Source: Balaenoptera acutorostrata
Lineage: Eukaryota > Chordata > Mammalia > Artiodactyla > Balaenopteridae
Length of the DNA: 64,000 nt
Direction: 5' to 3'
Assembly (NCBI RefSeq): GCF_949987535.1
Contig: NC_080078.1
Location: 23,394,942 to 23,458,941, forward strand
Shown here piece by piece: positions 54,723-64,000 of this stretch. Below the pieces are notes generated by a model. The model ran no database searches, was not told the origin of the DNA, and saw only the letters and a program-made list of their open reading frames with translations. A program made the position numbers and the translations under genes. Within the stretch, counting starts at the first letter, position 1; each line of letters opens with the position of its first letter.

Positions 54723-55224
54723 CTGAAATAAAACGAATTTGTCCCCTTTTTAAAAACTGATCACAGTGGCGACTGGTTGGGGTTTTTTTGGGGGGGGGAG
54801 GTTGGTGGGTAGAGGGCACAGAGTGTGTGTAGGGGGCAGGTTCTGGGAATTAGGAATGAAAGGAAATTTACTTTTCTTCCTATGCCTTTTGTACTATTGG
54901 CACCTTTTACCATGCAAGCGTTGCCTATTTAAAACAAATAAAGATGTAAAATAAAAGAGAAAATTAAAGGTTAAACAAAACCACTTTCCTGCAACAATGC
55001 CCTCATTTTACAGATGGAAATCTGGACCAAATAAGGGAAGGGCCTCCTCTGTCCACAAAACTTCCATCTCCCCAACCTCCCTCTGAGCCCCAGAATCCTT
55101 TGTTCTTCCCTGGGTTAAAGCACTGACCACGCCTTGCTGCCGTCATTTCCATGCCTTGCCGCCGTCATTTCCATGCCTTGCCCACCTCTGTGCCCTCAGT
55201 ACTCAGCTCAGGACATCCATCATT
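54723..55224. other. Unidentified DNA with a 22-bp tandem duplication
   Basis: 'gccttgctgccgtcatttcc' is tandemly repeated (55131-55152; 55153-55174). A G-run lies at about 54790-54798. No gene. Confidence 0.5.
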
Positions 55225-55335
55225 TTTATTCATCCTGCAACCAATATTTGTTGAGGACTGACAATTGTCCAGACATTCTGGTTAAGTGCCAGGAGTTCAC
55301 TGAATAAACTCATGGTCAAAGCCCCTCCTGGCCTT
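55225..55335 (-). repeat. L2 LINE fragment
   Basis: 'caaccaatatttgttgagga' and 'taaactcatggtcaaagccc' resemble antisense L2. Confidence 0.6.
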
Positions 55336-55669
55336 GTAGACAGGGCTGCCACATACAGTCACACAGGCTGTGCACTACACAATTTCAAGAAGTGCCATTC
55401 ACATAGACTATTATTTAACTTGTGTCCCCTGGATTTGTGCAGTGCACAACCTATCTAACTATACGTTGGTTAGTTAGTTAGTTAGGCTAGTTAGTGCCAC
55501 ATAACTATGTGTCCAATAGTCCAGTGGAGAAGATAAACAAAGCAGCACGTATTTCTTTTTATTGGAATCAGGGCAATGAAGGAAGAGAACTGGGTGTATG
55601 ACAGAGAACAAAAGGAGGGAGCTATTTTGAGTTTCACATAAGCCATTCTGAGAAAGATATATTTAAACC
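55336..55669. other. Unidentified DNA with (TTAG)n
   Basis: A short (TTAG)n run at about 55465-55498. Otherwise unidentified. Confidence 0.45.
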
Positions 55670-55996
55670 AGAAATTATATTAGTTAGGAGTTTTATTAAG
55701 TTGCTAGAAACAACTTAGTAGCTTCAACAAAGCAGAGTTTCCTTTTTCCCTCATTCCATGAGAAGCCAGAATCAGCACAGGACTGATCTGACAGCTCTAG
55801 CAGTTATCAGGAGCCCAGCCTCCTTCTGTCTTTCTGCTCCACATTCCTTAACATGTGGCTTTCATTCTCAAGGGTGCCTCATGGTCCAAAATGGTCACTA
55901 GAGCTCCAGCCACCACATCTGCATCATAGACAACAGGAAAGGGCAAGGACATTAGAAAAATAAGGGACCACGCCTCCACCTATTTAAGGAGCTGAA

Positions 55997-56175
55997 CAGG
56001 GGTCCCCAGCCCCCAGGTCGCAGACCAGTCCACAGCAAGCGAAGCTTCATCTGCCACTCCCCATCATTGGCATTACCACCTGAACCATCCCCCCGTCCAC
56101 CCCCCCACCCCCATCCATGGAAAAATTGTCTTCCACAAAACTGGTCCCTGGTGCCAAAAATGTTGGGGACCGCTG
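55997..56175 (+). mobile_element. MER1-type hAT MITE
   Basis: Opens 'caggggtccccagcccccag' and ends 'ttggggaccgctg', the inverted terminal repeats of a hAT MITE; 'gaaaaattgtcttccacaaa' is a signature of the MER1 kind. Interior shorter than full length. No convincing 8-bp target duplication. Confidence 0.85.
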
Positions 56176-56305
56176 TTATAGAACATTCCACTTCCATCTC
56201 ATTGGCCAGAAGTTGGTCACATGAACATACCATACTGCAAGAGAGGCTGGGAAATGTAGTCTCTAAGGTGTTGCCCAGAGTTGTTACTAAAAAGGGGGAA
56301 TTGTT

Positions 56306-56443
56306 TTTTTGGTTTTGGAATTTTTTGAATTTTATTTTATTTATTTTTTTATACAGCAGGTTCTTATTAGTCATCAATTTTATACATATCAGTGTATACA
56401 TGTCAATCCCAATCGCCCAATTCATCACACCATCACCCACACG
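56306..56443 (-). mobile_element. LINE-1-type fragment in LTR
   Basis: 'ttttttatacagcaggttct', 'tattagtcatcaattttata' and 'atgtcaatcccaatcgccca' are a recurrent cetartiodactyl L1-like end. A perfect 13-bp duplication 'agggggaattgtt' flanks it (56293-56305; 56444-56456). Confidence 0.88.
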
Positions 56444-56509
56444 AGGGGGAATTGTTCTTGAGAGGCAATAAGCAGCCTCTGCTATGAACTCGGGAGTAAC
56501 AGGAGTTAA

Positions 56510-56945
56510 GTGAAAGAGTTGGCAGGGAGCAGGTTCCAGGCGGAGGGAAGAGCAAGTACACAGACTCCAAGAAAAGAAGGAGGTCAGTGTGTTCTCAGAA
56601 CTGAAAGGAGGCCGGGACGGAGCACATCAAATGGGAGGAGATGAGGATCCAGGAGAAGGAGAGCCCAGCCCCCTTACACACATCTGCAAACCCAGGTGAC
56701 AACCTTCCTCTCTGGGCAAAGCTTTGGAGTCAAACGGGCCCACGTCCCTATTCTAACTTCACTTATTACTGACTGAGAACCCTTGGGTAAGTCTTTTAGC
56801 TTTTCTGAGCCTCTGTTTCCTTACCTGTAAAACAAAAATTACATAGGAACAACCTATAGATTTATCATGTGAATTAAATGAGTAAATGTATGTAAGGAAG
56901 TTAGCATAGTGCCTAACACATATTTAGCACACGTTATTATTTATT
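56510..56945. repeat. L2 fragment followed by MIR
   Basis: 56510-56620 is antisense L2-like ('gggagcaggttccaggcgga'). 56715-56945 is sense MIR ('gctttggagtcaaacgggcc', 'gagcctctgtttccttacct', 'agcatagtgcctaacacata'). Confidence 0.75.
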
Positions 56946-57061
56946 GATTACATCCTTGACCAAAAAGACTCACGTAATTGTGACAGTCAACAGTCAAGGT
57001 TGTATCCCCAGCCTCCAACCAATCACCTGCCACATAGTTAGTGCTCAAAAAATGATAGCTG

Positions 57062-57358
57062 GGGCTTCCCTGGTGGCGCAGTGGTTGAGAATCTGCCTGC
57101 CAATGCAGGGGACACGGGTTCGAGCCCTGGTCTGGGAAGATCCCACATGCCACAGAGCAACTGGGCCCGTGAGCCACAATTACTGAGCCTGCGCATCTGG
57201 AGCCTGTGCTCCGCAACAAGAGAGGCCGCGATAGTGAGAGGCCCGCGCACCGCGATGAAGAGTGGCCCCCGCTCGCCGCAATTAGAGAAAGCCCTCGCAC
57301 AGAAACGAAGACCGAACACAGCAAAAATAAATAAATAAATAAATTTTTTTAAAAAAAA
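57062..57358 (+). mobile_element. CHR-type tRNA-derived SINE (young)
   Basis: Complete 5' end, intact A- and B-box-like words, (AAAT)n and poly(A) tail. Direct repeat 'gatagctg' (57054-57061; 57359-57366) flanks it. Closely similar to the copies at 19092 and 23116. Confidence 0.94.
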
Positions 57359-57366
57359 GATAGCTG

Positions 57367-57814
57367 TTTCTATTGTGACTATTGCCAAGGACAGTAGACA
57401 GCTCATTAGAATTTCTTCCGGCCTCTTTCTTGACTGCTTGCCTCCATGCCAGCCAACCACAGATCTATCCAGTCTTCAGGTTACCCACCTCAATAGCAAA
57501 CCAGAAATGAGGGTGCCAGGGTTGGAAGTGCCACCCCAGGGAGCTAACAGACCCCCGGGTGCTTGGTTAGAGCCCCAACAGTCTCTCTCTTGCTCAGGCT
57601 CTAAGAGTGAATCAGCTCAGCCCTGCTGCAGAAATGTTTACTGCACTGATCTTTAATAAAACCCAGGCTTAGACTCGAGGAAACATTGCCACTTATACCC
57701 TCATCGACTCTCTAAGCCTATTTTTATTATTCCCCTTCTCGGTGAGGGTTGTATATATTTGGGGGCTGCGTTCCTTTCATAAATAAGTAAACATGTTGGT
57801 AAATACTAATTAGA
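57367..57814. other. Unidentified DNA
   Basis: No repeat or gene recognised. A 93-codon frame at 57375-57656 has no recognised domain. Confidence 0.4.
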
Positions 57815-57990
57815 GTCAACATTCATTAAGTGATTGCTATGGGCCCAGGGATGGTGCTGGGGCCTTGGCCTCCAGTATTTTACGCCACTATCACAAGAAC
57901 CCAATAAGGCTAGCACTCTAATGATCCCCATTTAACAGAGGAGGAGACCGAGGTGCAGAAAGATGAGGTCACTTGCCCCAAAAATGAGCA
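57815..57990 (-). repeat. MIR SINE
   Basis: 'attcattaagtgattgctat', 'catttaacagaggaggagac' and 'agatgaggtcacttgcccca' form an antisense MIR. Confidence 0.85.
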
Positions 57991-58815
57991 GAGTAGATGC
58001 TATGGAAACAGTCTGGTAGTTCCTAAAAAAGTTAAACATGTGGTTTGCCATATGACCCAGCAATTTCACTCCTAGGTATACACACAATGTGTGGGAAAAA
58101 AAAAAAAAAAGAAATTTAAGTAATTACTCAGATACTTTAGGGAAAATAAAATGCTTCAGGTACAATGCTAAACATTTTGTTTAAATATCTGTTTTTCCTT
58201 TTTCATGGAGATAAGGACATAGAAAGCCATCAGAGCACATTCTGAATGCCTGTAATATCTAGTTAGATCCAGTAAAATAAATATTAAAAAAAAAAAGAAA
58301 CGAAGACATATATCTACACAAAAATGTGCCCAGAAATGTTCACAGCAGCACTAGTCACAATAGTCAAAAAGTAGGAAAAATCCAAATGTCCATCAACAGG
58401 CATATGGATAAACAAAATGTTATATATCCACACAATGGAATATCATTCAGCCATAAAAATGAATGAGATACTGATTCAGGCTGCAACATGGATGAACCTT
58501 GGAAACATGATGCTCAGTGAAAGAAGCCAGACACAGAGGCTACACATTGTATGAGTCCATTGATATGAAATGTCCAGAACCGGTAAACCCATCGAGACAG
58601 AGAGCAGGTCGGTGGTTGCCAAGGGCTGGGGATAGAAGGGAATGGGGAGGGGCTGCAATGGGTTGATGGGGTTTCTCTGGGGGTGATAAAAATGTTCTGG
58701 AATAGATAGTGATCTTGGATGTACAATTCTATGAATTTACTAAAACCCACTGAATTGTGTACTTTAATATGGTGAATTTTATACTAAGTGAATTATATGT
58801 CAATGTTTTTGAGAG
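57991..58815 (+). mobile_element. LINE-1 3' part with a retrocopy insertion
   Basis: 'tggaaacagtctggtagttc', 'tatgacccagcaatttcact' (to 58099), then from about 58297 'cacagcagcactagtcacaa', 'atccacacaatggaatatca', 'ttgccaagggctggggatag' and 'actttaatatggtgaatttt'. ORF2 is broken throughout. Confidence 0.9.
58115..58285 (+). pseudogene. Poly(A)-ended retrocopy of unknown origin
   Basis: A ~170-bp AT-rich sequence unrelated to the host L1 ends with 'gtaaaataaatatt' (polyadenylation-signal AATAAA at about 58277-58282) and an A-run. The flanks (A-run plus GAAA, ending at 58114 and at 58300) look like a target duplication. It could be the 3' UTR tip of an mRNA copied by L1. Source not recognised. 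Confidence 0.55.
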
Positions 58816-58984
58816 CGAGGCAGAGCAGGAATTTAACCTCAAGGCTATCTGATCCGAAGTCTCAATTACCACGTTCTGAGAAGCTCATGTGGCTACAAAC
58901 CCAAACTCCACTTCACTTCCTAAATACCTTCCTTCACTCAGTCCCCACTAATCAAGCTTCTAGAGTTGATGTCAGGCCAGGCAG

Positions 58985-59345
58985 GGAAACGCTAAGTGCC
59001 TGAACAGAGCCAATGATTTGGACATGCCAATAGGCCTTCATTTCTGCTGACCACCAGAGCCTGGGGCCGGCTCCTGCCAGGCCTGGGACCCACAGCGGCA
59101 TCACAGACACGCTGCATTAAACAATGCTTTATGGCATTCTCAGCAGTCAGCAAGTTAATCACAACTGCCCTGAGTGAGGCCCGCTCCCCCTGTAATACCA
59201 CCGAGCCAGTTCCAGAAGGAGGAGGCAAGATGGCTGGCGCTCGTGCAGTTTGCTTCACTGATACAAAATAATTTTTCTTCTCCTGCAAGTCTCCTCAATT
59301 TCCACCCTACCCCTGCCCAAAGAAGACCCAAAGCAAAAGGCAAGA
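58985..59345. other. Unique DNA, candidate conserved non-coding element
   Basis: Repeat-free with unusually clean text ('acaatgctttatggcattct', 'cagcaagttaatcacaactg', 'tttgcttcactgatacaaaa'). Frames on the minus strand (62-98 codons) show no domain. Candidate enhancer; needs cross-species alignment. Confidence 0.35.
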
Positions 59346-59354
59346 TGGCTTAGC

Positions 59355-59550
59355 ACAAAGGACACAGACTTTAAAGCTTGAGAAGTCTGGGGTCAGATCC
59401 TGGCTCTGCCACTTATGACACAGTGGCCTCAAGGTGGAGCTTCATTTCTCCGAGCCTCAGTCTACCCACATGTCAAGTGGAGCTAATAACTTCCACCCTT
59501 TTCATGGTTATCCTGGGAACCAGGAGATGCTGAATTTGAATGTTCCAGCT
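59355..59550 (+). repeat. MIR SINE
   Basis: 'ggtcagatcctggctctgcc', 'tttctccgagcctcagtcta' and 'caagtggagctaataacttc' form a sense MIR. Confidence 0.88.
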
Positions 59551-59679
59551 TGCACTGGGGGCTCAGCGCATGGCAGCTGTTATTGTTAACTGTCTTCTTA
59601 GATCAGCTGGGTTATTTTCACATCATTTCCGCCAGCACACTGAATTGTGGGGATGGCAGCAAACATGGGGCCCAGGAAG

Positions 59680-60675
59680 TGTCTCAAAATTTCAGTGCAC
59701 CTGGACACTTGTTTACACAAAGACGCAGCCCCAGAGTTTCTGATTCAGGAAGGAGACTGAAGATGTTGCATTTATGATAACCAACTCAGGGTTTAAGACT
59801 TTTAGATAATGATTTTCAGTCCTGGCTGCACATTGAAATCACCTGGAAAAGGTTAGATTTTTTTTTTTTAATGCCTAGACCCTACCCCCAGAGATTCTGA
59901 TTATTGGGGTTTTTGCATGGCCAGTACATTGAGATTTTTTTAAGCTTTCAGTAATTGCAATGTGCATCCAGGGCTGAGAACCCCTGCCATGAGCCAGGGC
60001 TTCTCACAGTGTGGTCCAGCATCACTGGGAACTTGTTAAAAATGCAGGGCTTCCCTGGTGGTGCAGTGGTTAAGAATCCACCTGCCAATGCAGGGGACAC
60101 GGGTTTGAGCCCTGGTCCAGGAAGATCCCACATGCCGCAGAGCAACTAAGCCCGTGCACCACAACTACTGAGCCTGCACTCTAGAGCCTTCGAGCCACAA
60201 CTACTGAGCCCGCGAGCCACAACTACTCAAGCCAACGCGCCTAGAGCCCGTGCTCCACAACAAGAGAAGCCACCGCCATGAAAAGCCCGTGCACCGCAAT
60301 GAAGAGTAGCCCCGCTCACCGCAACCAGAGAAAGCCCGTGCGCAGCAACAAAGACCCAACGCAGCCAAAAATAAATTAATTAAATAAATAATTTTTTTTT
60401 AAAAAATGCAAATTCTCTGTCTGTCCTTCCTCAACCTACTGAGTCAGAAATTCTGGGGGTGGGACCACCGCACGGTGGTTTAATAAGCCATCTGGGAGAT
60501 TCTGAAGCACACTCAAGCGTAAGACACCCCACTACAAGGCACGGTCTCCCCTAACTAGCATGAGAATAAGAATCACTGGGCGGGGGTATCATTCCTAGAC
60601 ACCTCCCCACCCGGACTCTGACTCTCAGAGGCTGCAATAGGGCCTGGAAATGTGCATTTTTACCAAGCACCCCTT
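59680..60675 (+). repeat. Cluster of four MER5-type elements
   Basis: Fragments at 59680-59760, 59805-59990, 59995-60520 (split by a SINE) and 60550-60675. Signatures: 'gcacattgaaatcacctgga', 'gcatccagggctgagaaccc', 'cagtgtggtccagcatcact', 'aataagaatcactgggcggg', 'gggcctggaaatgtgcattt'. Confidence 0.82.
60047..60401 (+). mobile_element. CHR-type SINE, long form
   Basis: Begins 'gggcttccctggtggtgcag' and carries three 'cacaactactgag/caag' modules in the middle, ending 'gacccaacgcagccaaaaat' plus A/T tail. Direct repeat 'aaaaatgca' (60038-60046; 60402-60410). Inserted in a MER5 element. Confidence 0.94.
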
Positions 60676-60790
60676 TCCTCTCCTGCTCAGTCTCCCAATG
60701 ATTCCTACAGCCCCTGGAATTAAATCCAAAATCCTCTCCTCAGCCCATCCCTTCTGAGCCTCAGGCAAGTCAGGGCAACACTGGCTTAAA
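60676..60790 (+). repeat. L2 LINE fragment
   Basis: 'gcccctggaattaaatccaa' and 'aatcctctcctcagcccatc' resemble sense L2. Confidence 0.65.
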
Positions 60791-61007
60791 GAAATGCCAG
60801 GCAGGAAACTAGACACCCCACCCACCCCTACCTCCACCACCACGCTTTCGCCTCATGGTCTTTATCGTTCTGTTACAGAGGCTGTTGAGAGCTCTGCACA
60901 CAGTTTCCCTGAAGAGCTTCTCTAACTAAATAATTATTTTTACATCCAAACCAACATTACCTCTGTCACCTGTTTACTTAGACAATAACCTAAATCAGAG
61001 AATATTA

Positions 61008-61138
61008 ATATATATATATATACACCACACATATATATACATTTACATACCAGGCATGCATATACACACCACACATGCATATGCATACAACATAGACATA
61101 TATACCATACATGAATATGCATGCCGCATATACATGTG
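61008..61138. repeat. CATA/TATA-rich minisatellite, left copy
   Basis: Cryptically repetitive 'acataccacacatgcatatg'-type text. Nearly the same ~110 bp recurs right after the L1 (62322-62420). Confidence 0.85.
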
Positions 61139-61149
61139 TCTCCACCTCA

Positions 61150-62317
61150 TAGAGTAATGAAAATAAAAACAAAAATAAAGGGGACCTAATTAAACTTAAT
61201 AGCTTTTCAACAGCAAAGGAAACCATAAGCAAAACGAAAAGACAACCTACAGAATGGGAGAAAATATTTGCAAGTGATGCGACTGACAAGGGCTTAATTT
61301 CCAAAGTATACAAACAGCTTGTACAACTCAATATCAAAAAAACAAACAACCCAATCAAAAAAATGAGCAGAAGATCTAAATAGACATTTCTCCAAAGAAG
61401 ACATACAGATGGCCAAAAAACGCATGAAAAGATGCTCAACATCACTAATTATTAGAGAAATGCAAATAAAACTACACTGAGGTATCACCTCCCACCAGTC
61501 AGAATGGCCATTATCAAAAAGTCTATAAACAATAAATGCTGGAGAGGGTGTGGACAAAAGGGAACCCTCTTATACTGTTGGCAGGAATGTAAGTTGATAC
61601 AGCTACTATGGAGAACAGTATGGAGGTTCCTTAAAAAACTAAAAATAGAGTTGCCATATGATCCAGCAATCCCACTCCTGGGCATATATCCAGAGAAGAC
61701 CATAATTCCAAAAGATACACGCACCCCAATGTTCACTGCAGCACTATTTACAATAGCCAAGACATGGAAACAACCTAAATGTCCATCAACAGATGAATGG
61801 ATAAAGAAGATGTGGTACATATATACAATGGAATATTACTCAGCCATAAAAAGAATGAAATAATGCCATTTGCAGCAACATGGATGGACCTAGAGATTAT
61901 CTACTAGATGAAGTAAGCCAGAGAAAGACAAATATCATATGCTATCACTTATATGTGGAATCTAAAAAAATGATACAAATGAATTTATTTACAAAACAGA
62001 AATAGACTCACAGACATAGAAAACAAACTTATGATTACCAAAGGGGAAAGGTGAGGGGGAGAGATAAATTAAGAGTTTGGGATTAACATATACACACTAA
62101 TATATATATAAAATAGATAATCAACAAAGACCTACTGTAGAGCACAGGGAACTCGACTCAATATTCTGTAATAACCCACATGGGAAAAGAATCTGAAAAA
62201 GAACAGATATGTGTATATGTATAACTGAATCATTTTGCTGTACACCTGAAACTAATACAACATTGTAAATCAACTATATTTCAATATAAAATTTTTTTTA
62301 ATAAATAAATAATAAAA
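61150..62317 (+). mobile_element. LINE-1 ORF2 end and 3' UTR
   Basis: The best-kept L1 here: 'gggacctaattaaacttaat', 'cagaatgggagaaaatattt', 'atagacatttctccaaagaa', 'ggagagggtgtggacaaaag', then 'tacacctgaaactaatacaa' and an A-rich tail. A 119-codon frame (61504-61863) is the C-terminal piece of ORF2, lacking reverse transcriptase and endonuclease, so it is not mobile. Confidence 0.95.
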
Positions 62318-62735
62318 TAAAATAGATATATATACACACCACACATATATATACACATTTACATACCACACATGCATATGCATACAACATATACATATAT
62401 ACCATATATGCATAATCACACCACATACACATATCCATGCCACACATGTCTATACATGCCACATATACATATACACACAACACATGCATATGCATACCAC
62501 CTATACAGGCACATACCACATACACATATACATACTCCATACGCACTTACATACACCTATATATACCACATACACATATACATACCACACATGCATACAC
62601 ATGCCACATATACAGATACATGGCACACATACATATACATGCCACGTACACCTACACACATGCCCACCCATAACACTTCCTGAATACCAGCTCCCGCCCC
62701 TGCCCTGCACACACACACACACCTCTCTCCCCAGC
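62318..62735. repeat. CATA/CACA-rich minisatellite, right part
   Basis: About 400 bp of ~18-20-bp related words such as 'ccacatacacatatacatac', ending in (CA)n near 62709-62722. Apparent histidine/threonine/tyrosine-rich frames are this repeat translated. Confidence 0.92.
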
Positions 62736-63514
62736 TGCCACTCATACTCAGTTGTCAGAAGCTTTGCTCTTTCTGAGTCACTCTGGGGCCCAGATTATTT
62801 GCTGAGACCCTGGAACCCACAATCAGTGGGGGACAGACAACAGTCTCCTACCCAAAAGCTGCCCCCTTCTTCCTTGCCAACAGCTCCCCAGCCTTGTGCA
62901 GGATGGGATGGCCAAGCGCTCAGGGAAGGTGGCCCACCTCCAGGAGAAACTTCCAAGCTAAGGGGTCACAACCTTTCAGACCCAATACCTCCTTTTTGAT
63001 AATAGAAATATTTGTAATCCCCGCATTAGTCCCCCAAAGGGAAATTCAAGGATACCTACACACATAATTTTTTTGTTGAATCAGAATAATGACCTGGTTG
63101 TAATATAAAGAAAAAATTAAAGGATATCTATAATAAAAATAATAGGCGTTTCAATATATAAATGTCCAGACACCACCACCTGGACGATATCAGGATGAAA
63201 CAGCCACATGCTTATAGCATGACTGAAAATCACCATAAAAGCAACGGCCACAAACACCAACAGGCACGGGCCTGTGGGGAGTCCCTCAAACACCACCGAG
63301 CTGGTTGCCACCAGTGATGTGAGCTCCTGAAATAGAGAGGGAGCAGCTCTTGTTAACATTCTCAGCAAAACAAAGTACAGTCTTTCTTTGTTACAGTCTG
63401 TAGCTGCATCCCTGGAAAAGTTGGTCAACATTAAAACCCTCAAAGCATGTTGTGTTTATATGCAAAGTGGAGTTAGGTTCTAAGTTCAGATGATTATAAT
63501 GAATGCCTAGAAGG
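62736..63514. other. Unidentified DNA
   Basis: No repeat named with confidence; a 108-codon minus frame (63117-63443) is hydrophobic but lies in AT-rich DNA without any supporting feature. A splice-site or promoter context was not found. Confidence 0.4.
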
Positions 63515-63670
63515 AACACTTTTCACTAGGGGGACTGCCCCATGCATTGCAGGGTATGTAACATCTCTGGCCCCCGCACTCTAAATGCCTTTGGCACCCT
63601 CTGGTCGTTGTGACAACATCAATGTCCCCATGCATTTTCAAAAACACCCCCTGGGATCAGTACCATACCT
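63515..63670 (+). repeat. MER20-like hAT relic
   Basis: 'gactgccccatgcattgcag', 'atgcctttggcaccctctgg', 'tgacaacatcaatgtcccca' and 'aaacaccccctggg' follow the MER20 order. Confidence 0.75.
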
Positions 63671-64000
63671 GTGGAAAGCTACAGGTTCCAACAAGGAGAC
63701 AGCCCTCTTGGTCCCTTCCTCCCACGCTTTGGGTTTTGAATGCTATTGTGTGAGGACATGATGCTTGGAACTTTGGCAGCCATCTTGGGGCCATGAGGTA
63801 AAGACTGAAACTTCACAGAGATATCACCTTAGCGCCTAACAATCATTGAGTCAATTCCCAACCCTCTAACTGCCTGCTTCCAGACTTCCCATCACACAAA
63901 TCAAATGCCTTTATTGTTTAAGCTCTATTATTTGAACATTCTCTGACTTGCAATGGAACACATCTTTACTAATAGAGGCAGACCCAACAGGCCAGCATGG
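63671..64000. other. Unidentified DNA to window end
   Basis: No repeat or gene recognised. Confidence 0.4.

Larger units (their letters stand above)
55670..56490 (-). mobile_element. Antisense LTR-type repeat hosting two insertions
   Basis: 'ttgctagaaacaacttagta', 'ctcattccatgagaagccag', 'cactagagctccagccacca', then after an insertion 'catctcattggccagaagtt', 'gaggctgggaaatgtagtct', and after a second insertion 'gagaggcaataagcagcctc'. Same family as 8650 and 20041. Contains a ZNF143-like word at 56247-56260. Confidence 0.75.

Noticed and set aside
17329..57338. A recurring ~70-90 residue 'protein family' (frames at 17329, 19112, 57081 and the end of 22818; mirrored on the minus strand)
   Set aside because: All lie exactly on CHR SINE copies. 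The similarity is that of the SINE DNA, not of a protein family.
61504..61863. 119-codon frame with an obvious protein look
   Set aside because: It is the C-terminal end of LINE-1 ORF2 in a 5'-truncated copy, not a host gene.
61008..62735. CRISPR-like regular repeats
   Set aside because: The units are degenerate, contiguous, without unique spacers, and the context is mammalian; this is a minisatellite.
62298..62999. Histidine/threonine- or cysteine/valine-rich frames (up to 171 codons)
   Set aside because: They translate the CATA/CACA minisatellite and end in unrelated DNA.
63117..63443. 108-codon hydrophobic minus-strand frame that could be a membrane protein exon
   Set aside because: The hydrophobicity follows from AT-rich codons. 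No signal peptide logic, splice sites or homologous family could be recognised; left open but not called.

Overview
This window looks like ordinary intergenic or deep-intronic DNA from an even-toothed-ungulate/whale lineage mammal, most likely a cetacean. The key evidence is a set of tRNA-derived SINEs of the CHR type, which open with 'gcttccctggtggcgcagtgg'. Seven are near full length (six on +, one on -), one is of the shorter CHR-1-like type, and one is only a tail fragment. Several have perfect target-site duplications (TSDs), so they inserted fairly recently. There are also young LINE-1 3' ends of the matching lineage. No BovB, ruminant Bov-tA/ART2 or pig PRE-1 copies were noticed, which argues against a ruminant or pig. 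Family names here are from recognition by eye, not from a database search.

No protein-coding exon could be supported. Every open frame is either short and unremarkable, or is explained by a repeat: the recurring 'MVENLPANAGDTGSSPGLGRSHMP'-like peptides are CHR SINEs read through, and the 119-residue frame at 61504-61863 is the end of LINE-1 ORF2. The only RNA-gene-like sequence is a decayed tRNA-Ala(AGC) relic at 54536-54607 (-).

Layout. 1-10 kb: MIR and L2 relics, a TSD-flanked L1 end (2826-3172), a solo ERV LTR with a 4-bp TSD (3242-3935), an MLT1 LTR inside a MIR (7237-7689), and a ZNF143-like site at 1223. 10-20 kb: a CCAAT/pyrimidine/TATA promoter-like block (10501-10760), three CHR SINEs, and an L1 inside a MER5-type element. 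20-30 kb: an 80-bp mariner-like palindrome inside a MIR (21202-21281), a triple nest of MER5, L1 and SINE (21480-22500), LTRs, L2 and a CTCF-like site. 30-40 kb: mostly ancient repeats plus an RFX X-box-like palindrome at 38132. 40-50 kb: L1, MLT1, L2 and hAT relics, and a TSD-flanked insertion made only of A and T (48621-48669). 50-64 kb: several nested L1s, one carrying a ~440-bp period-8 array (53344-53782), an LTR nest, an L1 carrying a poly(A)-ended retrocopy (58115-58285), and an L1 flanked by ~110-bp copies of a CATA-rich minisatellite (61008-62735).

Nothing here acts as a gene system. The value of the window is as a stratified record of retrotransposition (which element landed in which), plus a few candidate regulatory motifs in the unique DNA between repeats.
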